Positions 25,040 to 34,084 of a stretch of DNA of 64,000 bases are shown here, piece by piece. Below the pieces are notes generated by a model. That model was given only the letters and a program-made list of their open reading frames with translations. It did not search any database and was not told the origin of the DNA. This DNA comes from Spartobacteria bacterium (GTDB lineage: Bacteria > Verrucomicrobiota > Verrucomicrobiia > Chthoniobacterales > UBA10450), in contig PNAS01000081.1 of the NCBI GenBank assembly GCA_003169695.1, positions 53,643 to 117,642 of the forward strand, written 5' to 3'. Made by a program: the position numbers and the translations under genes. Each line of letters opens with the position of its first letter. The stretch's first letter is position 1.

Positions 25040-26221
25040 GTGCAGGATCTCTTCGAAGGCGACGACGAGAAGGCGAAAGCTCCGACGATACACTCCACGG
25101 CGCCACTCGCTGCCCGCATGCGCCCGCGCACCCTTGAAGAATTTGTCGGGCAGGAGCACATTCTCGCACCAGGAAAACTTTTGCGGCGCGCGATTGAGGC
25201 CGACCGGCTGCCGTCCGTCATCTTGTCCGGCCCGCCCGGCACCGGTAAAACGACGCTGGCGCAAATCATCGCGGACATGACCCGCGCGAAATTCGAGCGC
25301 CTCAGCGGAGTGGAAAGCAACGTCGCGGAGATGAGGCGGGTAGTGGCGGGGGCCGCGAATCGGCTTCGAACGTCCGGCCAGAAAACCATTTTGTTCGTCG
25401 ATGAAATTCATCACTTCAACAAGGCGCAGCAGGACATTCTCCTGCCAGATGTGGAGAGCGGAAATCTGCGCCTGATCGGTGCTACGACTTACAACCCGTT
25501 TTTCTATGTGAACAGCGCATTGGTCTCGCGCTCGCAGGTTTTTCAACTCGAGTCGCTGCGGGTCGAGGAGTTGGAGGAATTGATCGACCGCGCGCTGACT
25601 GATGCCGAGCGCGGCCTCGGCAAGTATCGAGTCGAGATGGATGCCGACGCAAGACGGCATCTGGCAAAAGTGAGTGATGGGGATGCGCGGAAATGCCTAA
25701 ACGCGCTGGAAATTGGCGTGCTCACCACGCCGGCAGGGAAAATGGAAAATGGCCTGATCCATTTCACGGTCGCAGTCGCCGAACAAAGCATCCAACAAAA
25801 GGCGGTTGTCTACGACCGCGCGGGCGACGCACACTACGACACAATCAGTGCATTCATCAAAAGCATGCGCGCTTCCGACGAGAAAGGCGCGATTTACTGG
25901 CTCGCGAAAATGCTGCACGCCGGCGAAGACTTTCGCTTCATCGCGCGCCGCATCGTGATTTTCGCCAGCGAAGATGTAGGACTTGCCGACCCGGCCGCCT
26001 TACCACTCGCAATCGCTGCGCAGCAGGCCGTTGAATTTGTGGGGATGCCCGAAGCGCGCATTCCTCTGGCTCACGCAACTGCCTACATGTGTCGGGCCAA
26101 AAAAAATCGCGAAGCGTATGAGGCCCTTAGCGCGGCTGCGGAAGAGATCGAATCAGAGCGGACCGAGCGCGTCCCAGAAAAATTGAAGAACAAACACTTC
26201 CCGGTGAATCCGAGCCAGTAG
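25040..26221 (+). CDS. rarA: Replication-associated recombination protein A (AAA+ ATPase)
   Basis: 393 residues from a GTG at 25040 giving QDLFEGDDEKAKAP, which matches how RarA proteins usually begin; a longer frame with ATG 25004 exists but reads as non-conserved sequence. APLAARMRPRTLEEFVGQEH, Walker A GPPGTGKTTLAQ, Walker B FVDEIHHFNKAQQD, sensor 1 GATTYNPFF and DGDARKCLNALE follow in order. RarA acts at stalled forks and displaces SSB or strands at gaps. The C-terminus stops at VPEKLKNKHF plus five residues, where most family members continue for about 40 residues (a GYxYxHD segment), so the tail is short. The helicase gene follows 3 bp later. Confidence 0.92.
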   Translation: MQDLFEGDDEKAKAPTIHSTAPLAARMRPRTLEEFVGQEHILAPGKLLRRAIEADRLPSVILSGPPGTGKTTLAQIIADMTRAKFERLSGVESNVAEMRRVVAGAANRLRTSGQKTILFVDEIHHFNKAQQDILLPDVESGNLRLIGATTYNPFFYVNSALVSRSQVFQLESLRVEELEELIDRALTDAERGLGKYRVEMDADARRHLAKVSDGDARKCLNALEIGVLTTPAGKMENGLIHFTVAVAEQSIQQKAVVYDRAGDAHYDTISAFIKSMRASDEKGAIYWLAKMLHAGEDFRFIARRIVIFASEDVGLADPAALPLAIAAQQAVEFVGMPEARIPLAHATAYMCRAKKNREAYEALSAAAEEIESERTERVPEKLKNKHFPVNPSQ

Positions 26222-26224
26222 GAC

Positions 26225-28837
26225 GTGGAGGCCGGTCGATCGCTGTTTGTAAGGAAGATGGCGGCGCGCCCCACGAAACTTTCGAAGCGCCTGCATCCGC
26301 GGGTGGCGAAGTGGTTTCACAAGGCGTTCGGGGATTTCACGCAGGCGCAATTGCTGTGCGTGCCCGCCATTCTCGATCGGCAATCGATCCTGCTCACTTC
26401 GCCAACGGGCAGCGGCAAAACACTGGCGGGATTTCTGGGAGTTTTCGATTTTCTACTGCGAAAATTCGACGACCACACGCTGCCTCGGTCTGTGCAATGC
26501 ATCTACGTTTCGCCGCTGCGCGCGCTCGCCTACGACATCGGGAAAAATCTTCGCGCACCCATCATCGGAATGGGACTGGAGAAAGAACTGCGTCTGCACT
26601 TGCGGACTGGCGACACGCCTGCGGCGGAACGCGTCAAGTTCCGGCAGCGGCCGACGCATTTTCTTATCACGACCCCAGAAAGTCTCGCGGTGATGCTCGC
26701 TCAGGAAAGCTATACAGCCCACTTGGGCGACTGCCAATTCGTCATCGTGGACGAGCTGCATTCCTTCGCCGGGAACAAACGCGGCGCGGACCTGACTCTT
26801 TCGCTCGAGAGATTGGAGCGACTACGTAACAAGACGGACGGGAAAGCGCCGCCGCTCTGTCGGATCGGGCTTTCCGCGACCGCGGCACCACTCGATTTGC
26901 TCGCGAGATTTCTCGTCGGCGAAGGCCGCGAATGCCGGATCGCCGAGGCGCAGGTGGAGAAACAATCTCTCGTCGAAGTATTTTCTCCGATCCGTCGAAA
27001 ACCGTATCCGCCCGCGGGATATACGGGCGTGCGGCTTTACGCGGAACTAGCCGAGCTCATTCGGACGCGACGCTCTGTCCTTGTCTTTACAAATGTTCGA
27101 TCCGCCGCGGAACAGGTTGGTTTGAGGTTGAAGGAGTCGCTACCCGATCTCGCGCCACAAATTGAAGTCCATCACGCCTCGCTGGATCGCAGCGTCCGGC
27201 TCGACGTGGAAGACCGGTTAAAAAATGGCGAGCTGCGTGCCGTCGTTTGTTCCACCAGCCTGGAGATGGGGATCGATATTGGCGCGGTCGATCTCGTCGT
27301 GATGGTCGCCACGCCGAAAGGCGTATCACGCGCAATCCAACGAATTGGGCGCTCAGGTCATTCCCTCAATCGGAGCAGCCACGGCGTCCTCGTCGCGACG
27401 AATATCAACGATCTGGTCGAGGCGACGGTTACAGCGAAGCTCGTGCGCGAGCGCGCGCTGGATCCGATTCGAATTCAAGAGAAGCCCTATGACGTCGTCG
27501 CTCAACACATCGTGGGATTGGCCGCAGTCGCGCCCATCTCTGTCGATGAGACATTTGCGCTCATCCGCCGCGCTCACCCTTTTCGCGAGCTGAACCGCGA
27601 GGAATTTGACCATATTCTCCAATATCTCGAGGGCGGCGGCGCTTCGCTTGAGAAACAATACGTCGGAGTGTTCGGTAAAATCCGGGTGGAGGATGGTGTC
27701 ATTTCACTGGCACATTCGCGGATCGCTCGAGAGTTCCTGGTCAACATTGGAACCATTCACTCGGAAGGTTTTATTGATGTGTTGCTGCGCCACCGCCGCC
27801 TTGGTTCGGTTGAGGAGAATTTCATCCAGCAACTCAAGATCGGCGATTTGTTTGTGCTCGGTGGCCGGATCGTGAGGCTCATCGACACAGGAGTGCAGGA
27901 AGCATACGTCGAGCGCGCGGATGGTCGGCTTCCGACAGTTCCCCGATGGAACGCGGCGAAAATGCCACTCACGTCCGGGCTCGCGCGCGCGGTTCGGAAA
28001 CTGCGGACGGAAGTGGAGAAACGGGTCCGCCAAAATCCGGACGATGCAGCGATCGCCGATTGGTTAGTCGAGGATTATCAGATCTCGATCGTGAATGCAC
28101 AGGCCATCGTGGAACTGTTTCGCGCACAGCTGACGATCTCCGAAATCCCGATCGGGCGAAAAATGCTGATCGAGCTCTACCATGAAGGTGATCATGCGCA
28201 TTATTTTTTCCATTCGCTCATCGGGCGCAGCGCCAATGACGCATTGTCGAGAATCGTGGCGCTTCGCGTGAAGAACCGAATCGGCGGTAACGCGCTGGCC
28301 ACGATCGATGACTATGGCTTCTTGCTCACGCTGCGCCGGTTCCAAGAACTGCCGCTCGAGGACTTACGCCAATGTTTCGCCCGCGCGAATGCCGAGAACG
28401 ATTTGGCTAATGCACTGCGCGGATCCGAATTGGTAAAGTGGCAATTTCGCGGCGTCGCGCAGACTGGGTTGATGGTGCCGCGAAATTTTCCAGGCCGTCA
28501 GAGAAAACAGAAGCAATTGAGCTGGAGCGCGGAAGTTTTGTTTCGCGTCCTCGAACAACACGAGCCAGAGCATCCGCTCCTGGTTGAAGCATACCGGCAG
28601 GCGACACACACTTTCCTCGAGGCGGACAGTGCCTATCAATTCCTGAACGATGTGCAGGCTTTCGACTGGAAGCTCCTGGAATTGCCCGCCGTATCGCCGT
28701 TCTCGTTTGCAATCTACGCCAGCGTCATCAAGGAGAACATGATGCTGGAGGATCCGGCGAGCGCAATCGAGCGAATCTATCGTGAAATGTATGCCAAAGT
28801 GGAGAGCGCCGCGGCGGGTACGAATCGGGACGGATAA
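26225..28837 (+). CDS. Lhr-type superfamily 2 DNA helicase (Lhr core)
   Basis: 870 residues from GTG 26225; ATG 26258 (MAARPTKLSK) is an alternative. Helicase motifs in order: SPTGSGKTLAGFL (Walker A), YVSPLRALAYD, TTPESLAVML, VDELHSF (DExH), GLSATAA (motif III), FTNVRSAAEQ, STSLEMGIDIG and QRIGRSGHS (motif VI). The second half is the winged-helix and Lhr-core region (WNAAKMPLTSGLARAV and so on). Enzymes of this group unwind DNA or RNA:DNA with 3'-5' polarity and take part in repair, often next to an ATP-dependent ligase and exonuclease, which are not seen here. It follows rarA closely, so both are likely co-transcribed as a repair pair. Confidence 0.9.
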   Translation: MEAGRSLFVRKMAARPTKLSKRLHPRVAKWFHKAFGDFTQAQLLCVPAILDRQSILLTSPTGSGKTLAGFLGVFDFLLRKFDDHTLPRSVQCIYVSPLRALAYDIGKNLRAPIIGMGLEKELRLHLRTGDTPAAERVKFRQRPTHFLITTPESLAVMLAQESYTAHLGDCQFVIVDELHSFAGNKRGADLTLSLERLERLRNKTDGKAPPLCRIGLSATAAPLDLLARFLVGEGRECRIAEAQVEKQSLVEVFSPIRRKPYPPAGYTGVRLYAELAELIRTRRSVLVFTNVRSAAEQVGLRLKESLPDLAPQIEVHHASLDRSVRLDVEDRLKNGELRAVVCSTSLEMGIDIGAVDLVVMVATPKGVSRAIQRIGRSGHSLNRSSHGVLVATNINDLVEATVTAKLVRERALDPIRIQEKPYDVVAQHIVGLAAVAPISVDETFALIRRAHPFRELNREEFDHILQYLEGGGASLEKQYVGVFGKIRVEDGVISLAHSRIAREFLVNIGTIHSEGFIDVLLRHRRLGSVEENFIQQLKIGDLFVLGGRIVRLIDTGVQEAYVERADGRLPTVPRWNAAKMPLTSGLARAVRKLRTEVEKRVRQNPDDAAIADWLVEDYQISIVNAQAIVELFRAQLTISEIPIGRKMLIELYHEGDHAHYFFHSLIGRSANDALSRIVALRVKNRIGGNALATIDDYGFLLTLRRFQELPLEDLRQCFARANAENDLANALRGSELVKWQFRGVAQTGLMVPRNFPGRQRKQKQLSWSAEVLFRVLEQHEPEHPLLVEAYRQATHTFLEADSAYQFLNDVQAFDWKLLELPAVSPFSFAIYASVIKENMMLEDPASAIERIYREMYAKVESAAAGTNRDG

Positions 28838-28867
28838 AAAAGGAGTGGACCTTGCGATCCACTCCTT
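28836..28867 (-). terminator. Rho-independent terminator for the pilus-assembly gene, between convergent genes
   Basis: AAGGAGTGGA (28840-28849) pairs perfectly with TCCACTCCTT (28858-28867) across an 8-base loop. Read on the minus strand the stem is followed by TTTTTT (28841-28836), a classic intrinsic terminator for the gene ending at 28893. On the plus strand the stem is followed only by CTCATCC, so it may act weakly for the helicase gene. Confidence 0.85.
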
Positions 28868-28892
28868 CTCATCCGTCGAGCTGGGCTTCTCC

Positions 28893-30116
28893 TTAGCTTT
28901 TGCTCTGCGAAACTACTTCGTTCAGTTTGAAGATTGGCAGGAACATCGCGATCACGATGCCGCCAACAATTACTCCGAGGAACACGATCAAGAGAGGTTC
29001 AATCAGCGACGTAAGTGCGTCCAGCATGGCCTCGATTTCTTCGTCCCAGAAATCGGCCATCTTTTCGAGCATGGTGTCGATCTTGCCGGTCGCTTCGCCC
29101 GCTGAGACCATCCGCAGCATCATCGGCGGGAAGATTGGCTTTTTCGAAAGCGCGACGGAAAGATTGTCACCTTTCTCCACGTCTTCGCTGACCCCTTTGA
29201 TGCTCATTTCCACAACGTGATTCCCGGAGGCGCCACCAACGATTTCGAGCACCTCAAGAATCGGCACACCGCTGCGGATCAATTGCGCGAATGTGCGCGA
29301 AAAGCGCGACATGCAAATCTTGTGCATGAGCGGCCCGAAGATCGGGAGCTTTAGCTTCCATCGATCGGCGAACTGCTTGCCGCGGGTCGAGCGAAGGAAA
29401 GTCCGGATGCCGAAAAATACGCCGCCGAAACCGAGGATAAGAAAGTACCATTCACTGCGCATGAAATCACTGACGTCGATCAGGAATTGCGTCGGGGCCG
29501 GAAGTTTGGCGCCAAAATCCTTAAAGATTTCGCCAAAGATGGGCACGACTTTGACGAGCAGAAAGACAGTTATCGAGAATGCTATGCAAATCACGATTAC
29601 CGGATAAGTCATGGCCGACTTCACCTTCTTGCGAAGGCGGGCGCTGGCTTCCAGAAAACCCGCCAGCCGGTCGAGAATCTCCGCCAGCAAACCGCCATGC
29701 TCACCGGCTTTGACCATGCTCACAAAGAGGCGATCAAACACGCGCGGATGTTTCGCGATTGATTCGTTGAAGGTTTCGCCGCCTTGCACGCGTGTCGTCA
29801 CGTCACTGATAATGTGGCGCAAGTTGCGTTGCCGCTTCGGGTCGCATTGGTCGTAGAGCGCCGTCATAGCCTGCACAAGCGAAATACCAGCTTCGATCAT
29901 CGTCGAAAGTTGCCGCGTGAAGAGAACCAAGTCCGTCTCCTTGACCGTCCAAATTTTCTTGCGGGAACGTCTTGCCGCGGCCTTTTGCTGGAGCGAAAGC
30001 ACCATGAGCCCACGACTCATCAAACTGGTTACGGCGTTATCCTCGTTGAGAGCGTCTTGGATCCCGGAAACAATTTTTCCAGAGGCGTCACGTGCTTGGT
30101 AGGAGAAGGTATTCAT
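28893..30116 (-). CDS. Type II secretion/type IV pilus inner-membrane protein (GspF/PilC family)
   Basis: 407 residues from ATG 30116 (MNTFSYQARDASGKIVSG), the canonical start of the family; the open frame to 30341 is antisense to another gene. It contains two T2SSF cytoplasmic domains, each followed by membrane helices: FTRQLSTMIEAGISLVQAM and GLLAEILDRLAGFLEASARL in the first, FAQLIRSGVPILEVLEIV and ATGKIDTMLEKMADFWDEEI in the second, with a last helix LIEPLLIVFLGVIVGGIVIA. The protein forms the platform that couples the assembly ATPase to the pilus. No ATPase or pilin gene is adjacent, so GspF and PilC cannot be told apart. A terminator lies after the stop. Confidence 0.93.
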   Translation of the reverse strand: MNTFSYQARDASGKIVSGIQDALNEDNAVTSLMSRGLMVLSLQQKAAARRSRKKIWTVKETDLVLFTRQLSTMIEAGISLVQAMTALYDQCDPKRQRNLRHIISDVTTRVQGGETFNESIAKHPRVFDRLFVSMVKAGEHGGLLAEILDRLAGFLEASARLRKKVKSAMTYPVIVICIAFSITVFLLVKVVPIFGEIFKDFGAKLPAPTQFLIDVSDFMRSEWYFLILGFGGVFFGIRTFLRSTRGKQFADRWKLKLPIFGPLMHKICMSRFSRTFAQLIRSGVPILEVLEIVGGASGNHVVEMSIKGVSEDVEKGDNLSVALSKKPIFPPMMLRMVSAGEATGKIDTMLEKMADFWDEEIEAMLDALTSLIEPLLIVFLGVIVGGIVIAMFLPIFKLNEVVSQSKS

Positions 30117-30225
30117 ATTATGATAATTATAATCCGTATAGCATCTATAATGCCATGCCGGGCGATCCGCGCTTGCAAAGCCCGCTCTTGAGTGAGTCCA
30201 TTCACGAGCCGATGTTGGCGATCTA

Positions 30226-30843
30226 ATGCCACGCGCCCAGGAAGTTGATGAGGTATCACCGGGCATCTTTGTCTGGCAGGCGTACGACAGCAAAGTTAAG
30301 GCGGATCTATTTTCCACCGCGCTGGAAACCCATGCCGGCACCTACCTTGTGGACCCGATCCCGCTGGGGTCGAACGGCCTCCTCAGCCTTTGGGCGCGTC
30401 GAAAAGCGGCTGGGATCTTTGTCAGTAATGCGAACCACGCGCGAGCAACGACAGAGTTTGCCAAGACCTTCTCCATTCCTATTTACGTTCATGACGAATT
30501 ACGCGGAAGCCCTGATTTTCGACAGGCTACTGGGCTGCAGGATGGCGAAGTGTTTTCCCGAGGACTTACCGCGGTCGCGATCGACGGTGGGCCTGCTGGC
30601 GAGATTGCGCTGCACTACAATAATAACGGAGGCACAATGATCGTTGGTGACGCACTGATTAATTTCGAACCCCACGGGTTTGGATTACTGCCGGCCAAAT
30701 ATTGCCTGGACGCCAACCTGATGCGCCGGTCGTTAGGGAAACTCCTCGATCATGCTTTTGAACGCATGCTTTTCGCACACGGGACACCGATTCTCTCCGG
30801 AGCGCGCGTGCGCGTGGAGCAACTTCTGGCGACGATCCGCTAG
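30226..30843 (+). CDS. Metallo-beta-lactamase-fold protein with altered metal motif
   Basis: 205 residues. The overall order fits an MBL-fold hydrolase: DEVSPGIFVW, then YLVDPIPLG, then a motif-2 region SNANHARAT, then GGTMIVGDALINF and a final LLFAHGTPILSG. In typical enzymes motif 2 is THxHxDH; here only one His remains and Asp is absent, so a normal binuclear site is unlikely, although GD and the last His are kept. It may be catalytically inactive or use fewer ligands. The gene starts 13 bp before the UbiA gene's upstream overlap region and is followed by it with 13 bp, so the two are probably co-transcribed. Confidence 0.7.
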   Translation: MPRAQEVDEVSPGIFVWQAYDSKVKADLFSTALETHAGTYLVDPIPLGSNGLLSLWARRKAAGIFVSNANHARATTEFAKTFSIPIYVHDELRGSPDFRQATGLQDGEVFSRGLTAVAIDGGPAGEIALHYNNNGGTMIVGDALINFEPHGFGLLPAKYCLDANLMRRSLGKLLDHAFERMLFAHGTPILSGARVRVEQLLATIR

Positions 30844-30856
30844 CCTCTTGGGATCT

Positions 30857-31726
30857 ATGGCCGTCGAAGACAAAGCGCCGCCGCGATCGAATGCCATCAC
30901 GCGGTTTCTTCAAGCGATCCGTTTCTCGCATACGGTCTTCGCTCTTCCCTTTGCTTTGGGGGCGCTCTTGGTGGCGGCAAATGGCCACCCGACTTTACGG
31001 ACATTGCTCCTCGTGATCGCATGCATGGTCCTGGCGCGCACCGCCGCGATGCTATTCAACCGGTTGAGCGACTGGTCTCTCGATCAAAAAAATCCACGAA
31101 CTGCCACTCGACATCGTCTCCTGGAAAAGTCGATCGCCTGGGCGCTCCTGGCGATCAGCGCGGTTGGTTTTCTTATCACGAGCGCGGCGATCAATCGCAC
31201 GACTGGTCTCCTCGCGCCGGTCGCACTCCTTATTATCTTCTTCTACTCGCTGACGAAGCGGTTCACGAGCGCGACCCACTTTTTTCTCGGATTTGCCCTC
31301 GCGGTTGCGCCCGCCGGCGCTTGGATTGCGCAAACCGGCCGGCTTGATTTACCGCCCCTGGTTCTAGGTGCTGGAGTAGTCTGCTGGGTGGCGGGTTTCG
31401 ATTTAATTTACGCGACGCAGGATGTCGATTTCGATCGCCAGGAAGGGGTGCGTTCGCTGGTCGTTAAACTCGGGATCGCGCAAAGTTTGCGGCTGGCGCA
31501 GTGGCTCCATTTTCTCATGTTCCTGGCCTTAGGCGCGTTCGGTTTCATTGCGAAACTGGGGACAATTTACTACGCCGCCATGCCACTGGTCGCGGCTGCG
31601 CTCTTCTATGAGCATCGCAGCGCAAGCAAACTAGACCTTGCCGGGATCAACCGAGCGTTCTTTCAGAGCAACGCTTTCGTCAGTGCAATCTTCATCGCGG
31701 CTGTGGCCGTTGATCGCTGGCGTTGA
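30857..31726 (+). CDS. ubiA: UbiA-family prenyltransferase (4-hydroxybenzoate/futalosine type)
   Basis: 289 residues from ATG 30857 (MAVEDKAPPRSNAITRFLQA). It is an integral membrane protein with about eight helices. The two Asp-rich motifs are present: FNRLSDWSLDQKNPRTATR (NxxxDxxxD) and YATQDVDFDRQEGVRSL. They hold Mg-diphosphate while a polyprenyl chain is joined to an aromatic acid. The NPRTAxR form is common in the version used in the futalosine menaquinone route (MqnP), so quinone synthesis is likely; the exact acceptor is not proven. It follows the MBL-like gene, and its stop abuts that of rpiB. Confidence 0.9.
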   Translation: MAVEDKAPPRSNAITRFLQAIRFSHTVFALPFALGALLVAANGHPTLRTLLLVIACMVLARTAAMLFNRLSDWSLDQKNPRTATRHRLLEKSIAWALLAISAVGFLITSAAINRTTGLLAPVALLIIFFYSLTKRFTSATHFFLGFALAVAPAGAWIAQTGRLDLPPLVLGAGVVCWVAGFDLIYATQDVDFDRQEGVRSLVVKLGIAQSLRLAQWLHFLMFLALGAFGFIAKLGTIYYAAMPLVAAALFYEHRSASKLDLAGINRAFFQSNAFVSAIFIAAVAVDRWR

Positions 31727-32155
31727 TTACGGTTCCAACTGCGCGATGCGCTTGGCGTGGCGACCGCCCTCGAAAGCGGTTGTCAACCAAACCCGCACAA
31801 TGGCAAGCGCGGTCTCTTCTGCAATCATCCGTTCCCCGATCGAGAGCACGTTTGCGTCGTTATGCTGTCGCGAGAGTCGCGCGGTCTCTTCATTCCAGCA
31901 GAGTGCGCAACGCACCCCGCGCACCTTGTTCGCCGCGATAGCCTCACCGTTTCCTGAGCCGCCGAACACGATCCCGCGCTCGCATTCACCTTTCGCGACC
32001 GCCTCGGCCGCTGGTCGAATGAAGAGCGGATAATCGACCGGGTCCTCACTCCACGTGCCAAAGTCTGTGACGTCGTGACCAAGCTGGCCGAGCAATTCCT
32101 TCACTTTTTCTTTGTAACGGAAGCCGGCGTGATCAGTTCCAAGCGAGATTTTCAT
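31727..32155 (-). CDS. rpiB: Ribose-5-phosphate isomerase B
   Basis: 142 residues of normal RpiB/LacAB length. It starts MKISLGTDHAGF (substrate phosphate loop) and has FGGSGNGEAIAANKVRGVRC. In E. coli RpiB the base is Cys66 within a CGTGIG loop; here the loop is GGSGNGE, so Glu71 is probably the base, as described for the mycobacterial enzyme. RQHNDANVLSIGERM is the conserved C-terminal block. The enzyme interconverts ribulose-5-P and ribose-5-P. The gene converges on ubiA with no bases between stops; dnaJ-like lies upstream on the same strand with a 48-bp gap. Confidence 0.95.
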   Translation of the reverse strand: MKISLGTDHAGFRYKEKVKELLGQLGHDVTDFGTWSEDPVDYPLFIRPAAEAVAKGECERGIVFGGSGNGEAIAANKVRGVRCALCWNEETARLSRQHNDANVLSIGERMIAEETALAIVRVWLTTAFEGGRHAKRIAQLEP

Positions 32156-32203
32156 CCAGAGCGTTTCTAATCCCCGCCGCGCCAGGCTGTCGAGCGAAAG
32201 CGG

Positions 32204-33166
32204 CTAGGCACCGTGAAGTTCGGCGAGCTGCTTCCATATTTCGCGTTCCCGCTCGGTTAGCTTTTTCGGAACCTGAATCTGCGTCACCACGAACAAATCG
32301 CCGCGTACTCCAGCAGCCGTCGGAAGTCCGTGCCCACGCAAGCGAAAACGCTGTCCGGCTTGGGTTCCCGGCGGAAGTTTCAATCGGGCGCCACCCTCCA
32401 ACGTCGGCACCTGCAGCTCGCCTCCCAGCACAGCTTGCCATGGCGGGATTTTGACTTCGTGAATCAAGTCGCTTCCCTCGACCGTAAAATCCGGATGCCG
32501 CGCCAATCGCACCCGAAGAAATAGATCGCCGCTTTTCCCACCGCCTGCCCCAGCTTCGCCTTGACCGGCCAGCCGAATGCGTTGCCCTTCGTGCACGCCT
32601 TTCGGAATTTTTACCTGATAAGTTTCGACCTTGTTCGAATTGCTCCGGCGCAGCGAAACGGTTCGTTTCGATCCGTGGAGCGCTTCCTCGAGCGTGACCA
32701 TGATGTCGGCTTCGACATCGCTTCCTCGTTCGGCCCCCCTTGGTCCCTGTCCAAAACGGCCGCCGGCAAAACCACCCTGTCCGCGTCCGCCTCCGAAAAA
32801 CTGCTCGAAGAAATCGCTAAAGCCGGTGCCGCCGAATTCGAATTCCACGCCACCACCGTTTCCACCGCTGTATCGCCGAAACCCGCCCCCAGGCTGTTGC
32901 GCGTCCCACCCGGATGGTGGCTGAAATCCGCCAGGCTGGTTCCAATTGGCACCGAGTTCGTCGTATTTCTTCCGTTTCTCCGGATCGCCGAGAACTTCGT
33001 AAGCCTCATTGAGCTGTTTGAATTTTTCCTCCGCCGTCGCCTTGTCCTTGTTGACATCGGGATGGTACTTGCGCGCGAGCTTGCGAAATGCCTTGCGAAT
33101 TTCGTCATCGGTCGCGGCCTTGGAAACGCCAAGCGTCTCGTAATAATCTCGGAATTGGACGGCCAT
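32204..33166 (-). CDS. DnaJ/CbpA-type co-chaperone without zinc finger
   Basis: 320 residues from ATG 33166 ([18 protein letters not shown]). The J domain has the HPD tripeptide (His35-Asp37) in [12 protein letters not shown] Gly/Phe-rich linker (residues about 75-135) follows, then the C-terminal substrate-binding domains ([58 protein letters not shown]). There are no CxxCxGxG repeats, so it is of the CbpA (type II) class. It delivers clients to DnaK and stimulates its ATPase. A longer open frame to 33220 is available but adds a non-conserved leader. Confidence 0.93.
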   Translation of the reverse strand: MAVQFRDYYETLGVSKAATDDEIRKAFRKLARKYHPDVNKDKATAEEKFKQLNEAYEVLGDPEKRKKYDELGANWNQPGGFQPPSGWDAQQPGGGFRRYSGGNGGGVEFEFGGTGFSDFFEQFFGGGRGQGGFAGGRFGQGPRGAERGSDVEADIMVTLEEALHGSKRTVSLRRSNSNKVETYQVKIPKGVHEGQRIRLAGQGEAGAGGGKSGDLFLRVRLARHPDFTVEGSDLIHEVKIPPWQAVLGGELQVPTLEGGARLKLPPGTQAGQRFRLRGHGLPTAAGVRGDLFVVTQIQVPKKLTEREREIWKQLAELHGA

Positions 33167-33282
33167 CGGTTCCCGCGAAGTTCTGCGCAGTGGGGCAACT
33201 GCGCAACCGGCCTCATGCATTCATCAAAAGAAATGTAGCCGCAACGATTCCGTTCCGTGTGCTCCTTTGAAACAAAAAAACT

Positions 33283-33758
33283 ATGAACAAATTGAAAATC
33301 TTATCTTGTGCCGGGGTCGTCGTTCTCACCGGCTTTGTCGGAATCGCATGGGCGATCGGCGTGAATGATTTCCACTCTAGCCCATTCTTTTCAGCGCTTT
33401 CTGCTCGGGAAAATTGCCGAATTGGGCGTGACCAATTCTCAGAAGCAGCAGATCTACGCCATTCTGCGCGAAGCTCGATCGGCGATCCAACCGCTCGTCG
33501 CCCAGTACCTGCAGGAGCGTCGAACCTTGCGCAAAGCGATCCACACTGCACCCCTCAACGAGCAAGCGATTCGCGCGCAGGCCGCGAGTCGCGCAAGTCG
33601 AGGCCGATCTCGACGTAAAATGGGCGCATGCTTCGGAGCGGATCCGGACGGAGCTTACCCAGGAGCAAGTGGAGAAACTGAAACAGCTCGCTGAGAAAGT
33701 GGATGCGAACGGGGACGCAAGGCTGGAGCGCATAAACGAGAGAATCGCCGGACCGTAG
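33283..33758 (+). pseudogene. Spy/CpxP-type (LTXXQ) periplasmic protein, broken by two frameshifts
   Basis: Three frames in turn make one protein. Frame from ATG 33283 gives a signal peptide (MNKLKILSCAGVVVLTGFVG) and a short mature part. A second frame from about 33385 gives LLGKIAELGVTNSQKQQIYA and LREARSAIQPLVAQYLQERR. A third frame from about 33585 gives RVAQVEADLDVKWAHA and the LTQEQVEKLKQLAEKVD motif, ending TAG at 33756-33758. The LTxxQ repeat is that of envelope-stress chaperones such as Spy. Both breaks are single-base in kind. A terminator follows immediately, which shows where the transcript ended. Confidence 0.8.
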
Positions 33759-33788
33759 CGGGACGTCTCGTTAGGCAGAGACGACGAG

Positions 33789-33814
33789 AGGACGGCCGCA
33801 CCGCCGTCCTTTTT
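33789..33814 (+). terminator. Rho-independent terminator after the Spy-like gene
   Basis: AGGACGGC (33789-33796) pairs with GCCGTCCT (33803-33810) over a 6-base loop and is followed by TTTT. The stem is GC-rich and lies 31 bp after the stop of the Spy-like gene. Confidence 0.85.
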
Positions 33815-33858
33815 GCTTGCCGGTTGCCGGTCGCACCGCGTTCGCACTACGGTGTGCC

Positions 33859-34071
33859 ATGCGCGAGGTTGGCAAAATGCTCGCCGTCTTTGGCGGCCTG
33901 ATCATGATCGTTGGCCTCGCGCTGTGGGCGGGATTTGGCGCGCGCTGGCTTGGCCGATTACCCGGCGACATCCGCATCGAACACGGAAATTCAGCCTTCG
34001 ATTTTCCGATTGTCACCTGCCTCATTATTAGCATTGTGCTTAGTCTGATCTTGTCGTTCTCCCGGCGGTGA
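33859..34071 (+). CDS. DUF2905 small membrane protein
   Basis: 70 residues from ATG 33859 (MREVGKMLAVFGGLIMIVG). Two membrane helices flank the family motif GRLPGDIRIEHGNSAFDFPI, which is highly typical of DUF2905. The function is unknown; members are found in many phyla. A longer frame from 33817 has no family similarity at its start. The UDG gene begins 13 bp after the stop. Confidence 0.88.
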   Translation: MREVGKMLAVFGGLIMIVGLALWAGFGARWLGRLPGDIRIEHGNSAFDFPIVTCLIISIVLSLILSFSRR

Positions 34072-34084
34072 TTCGACTGCGGCA

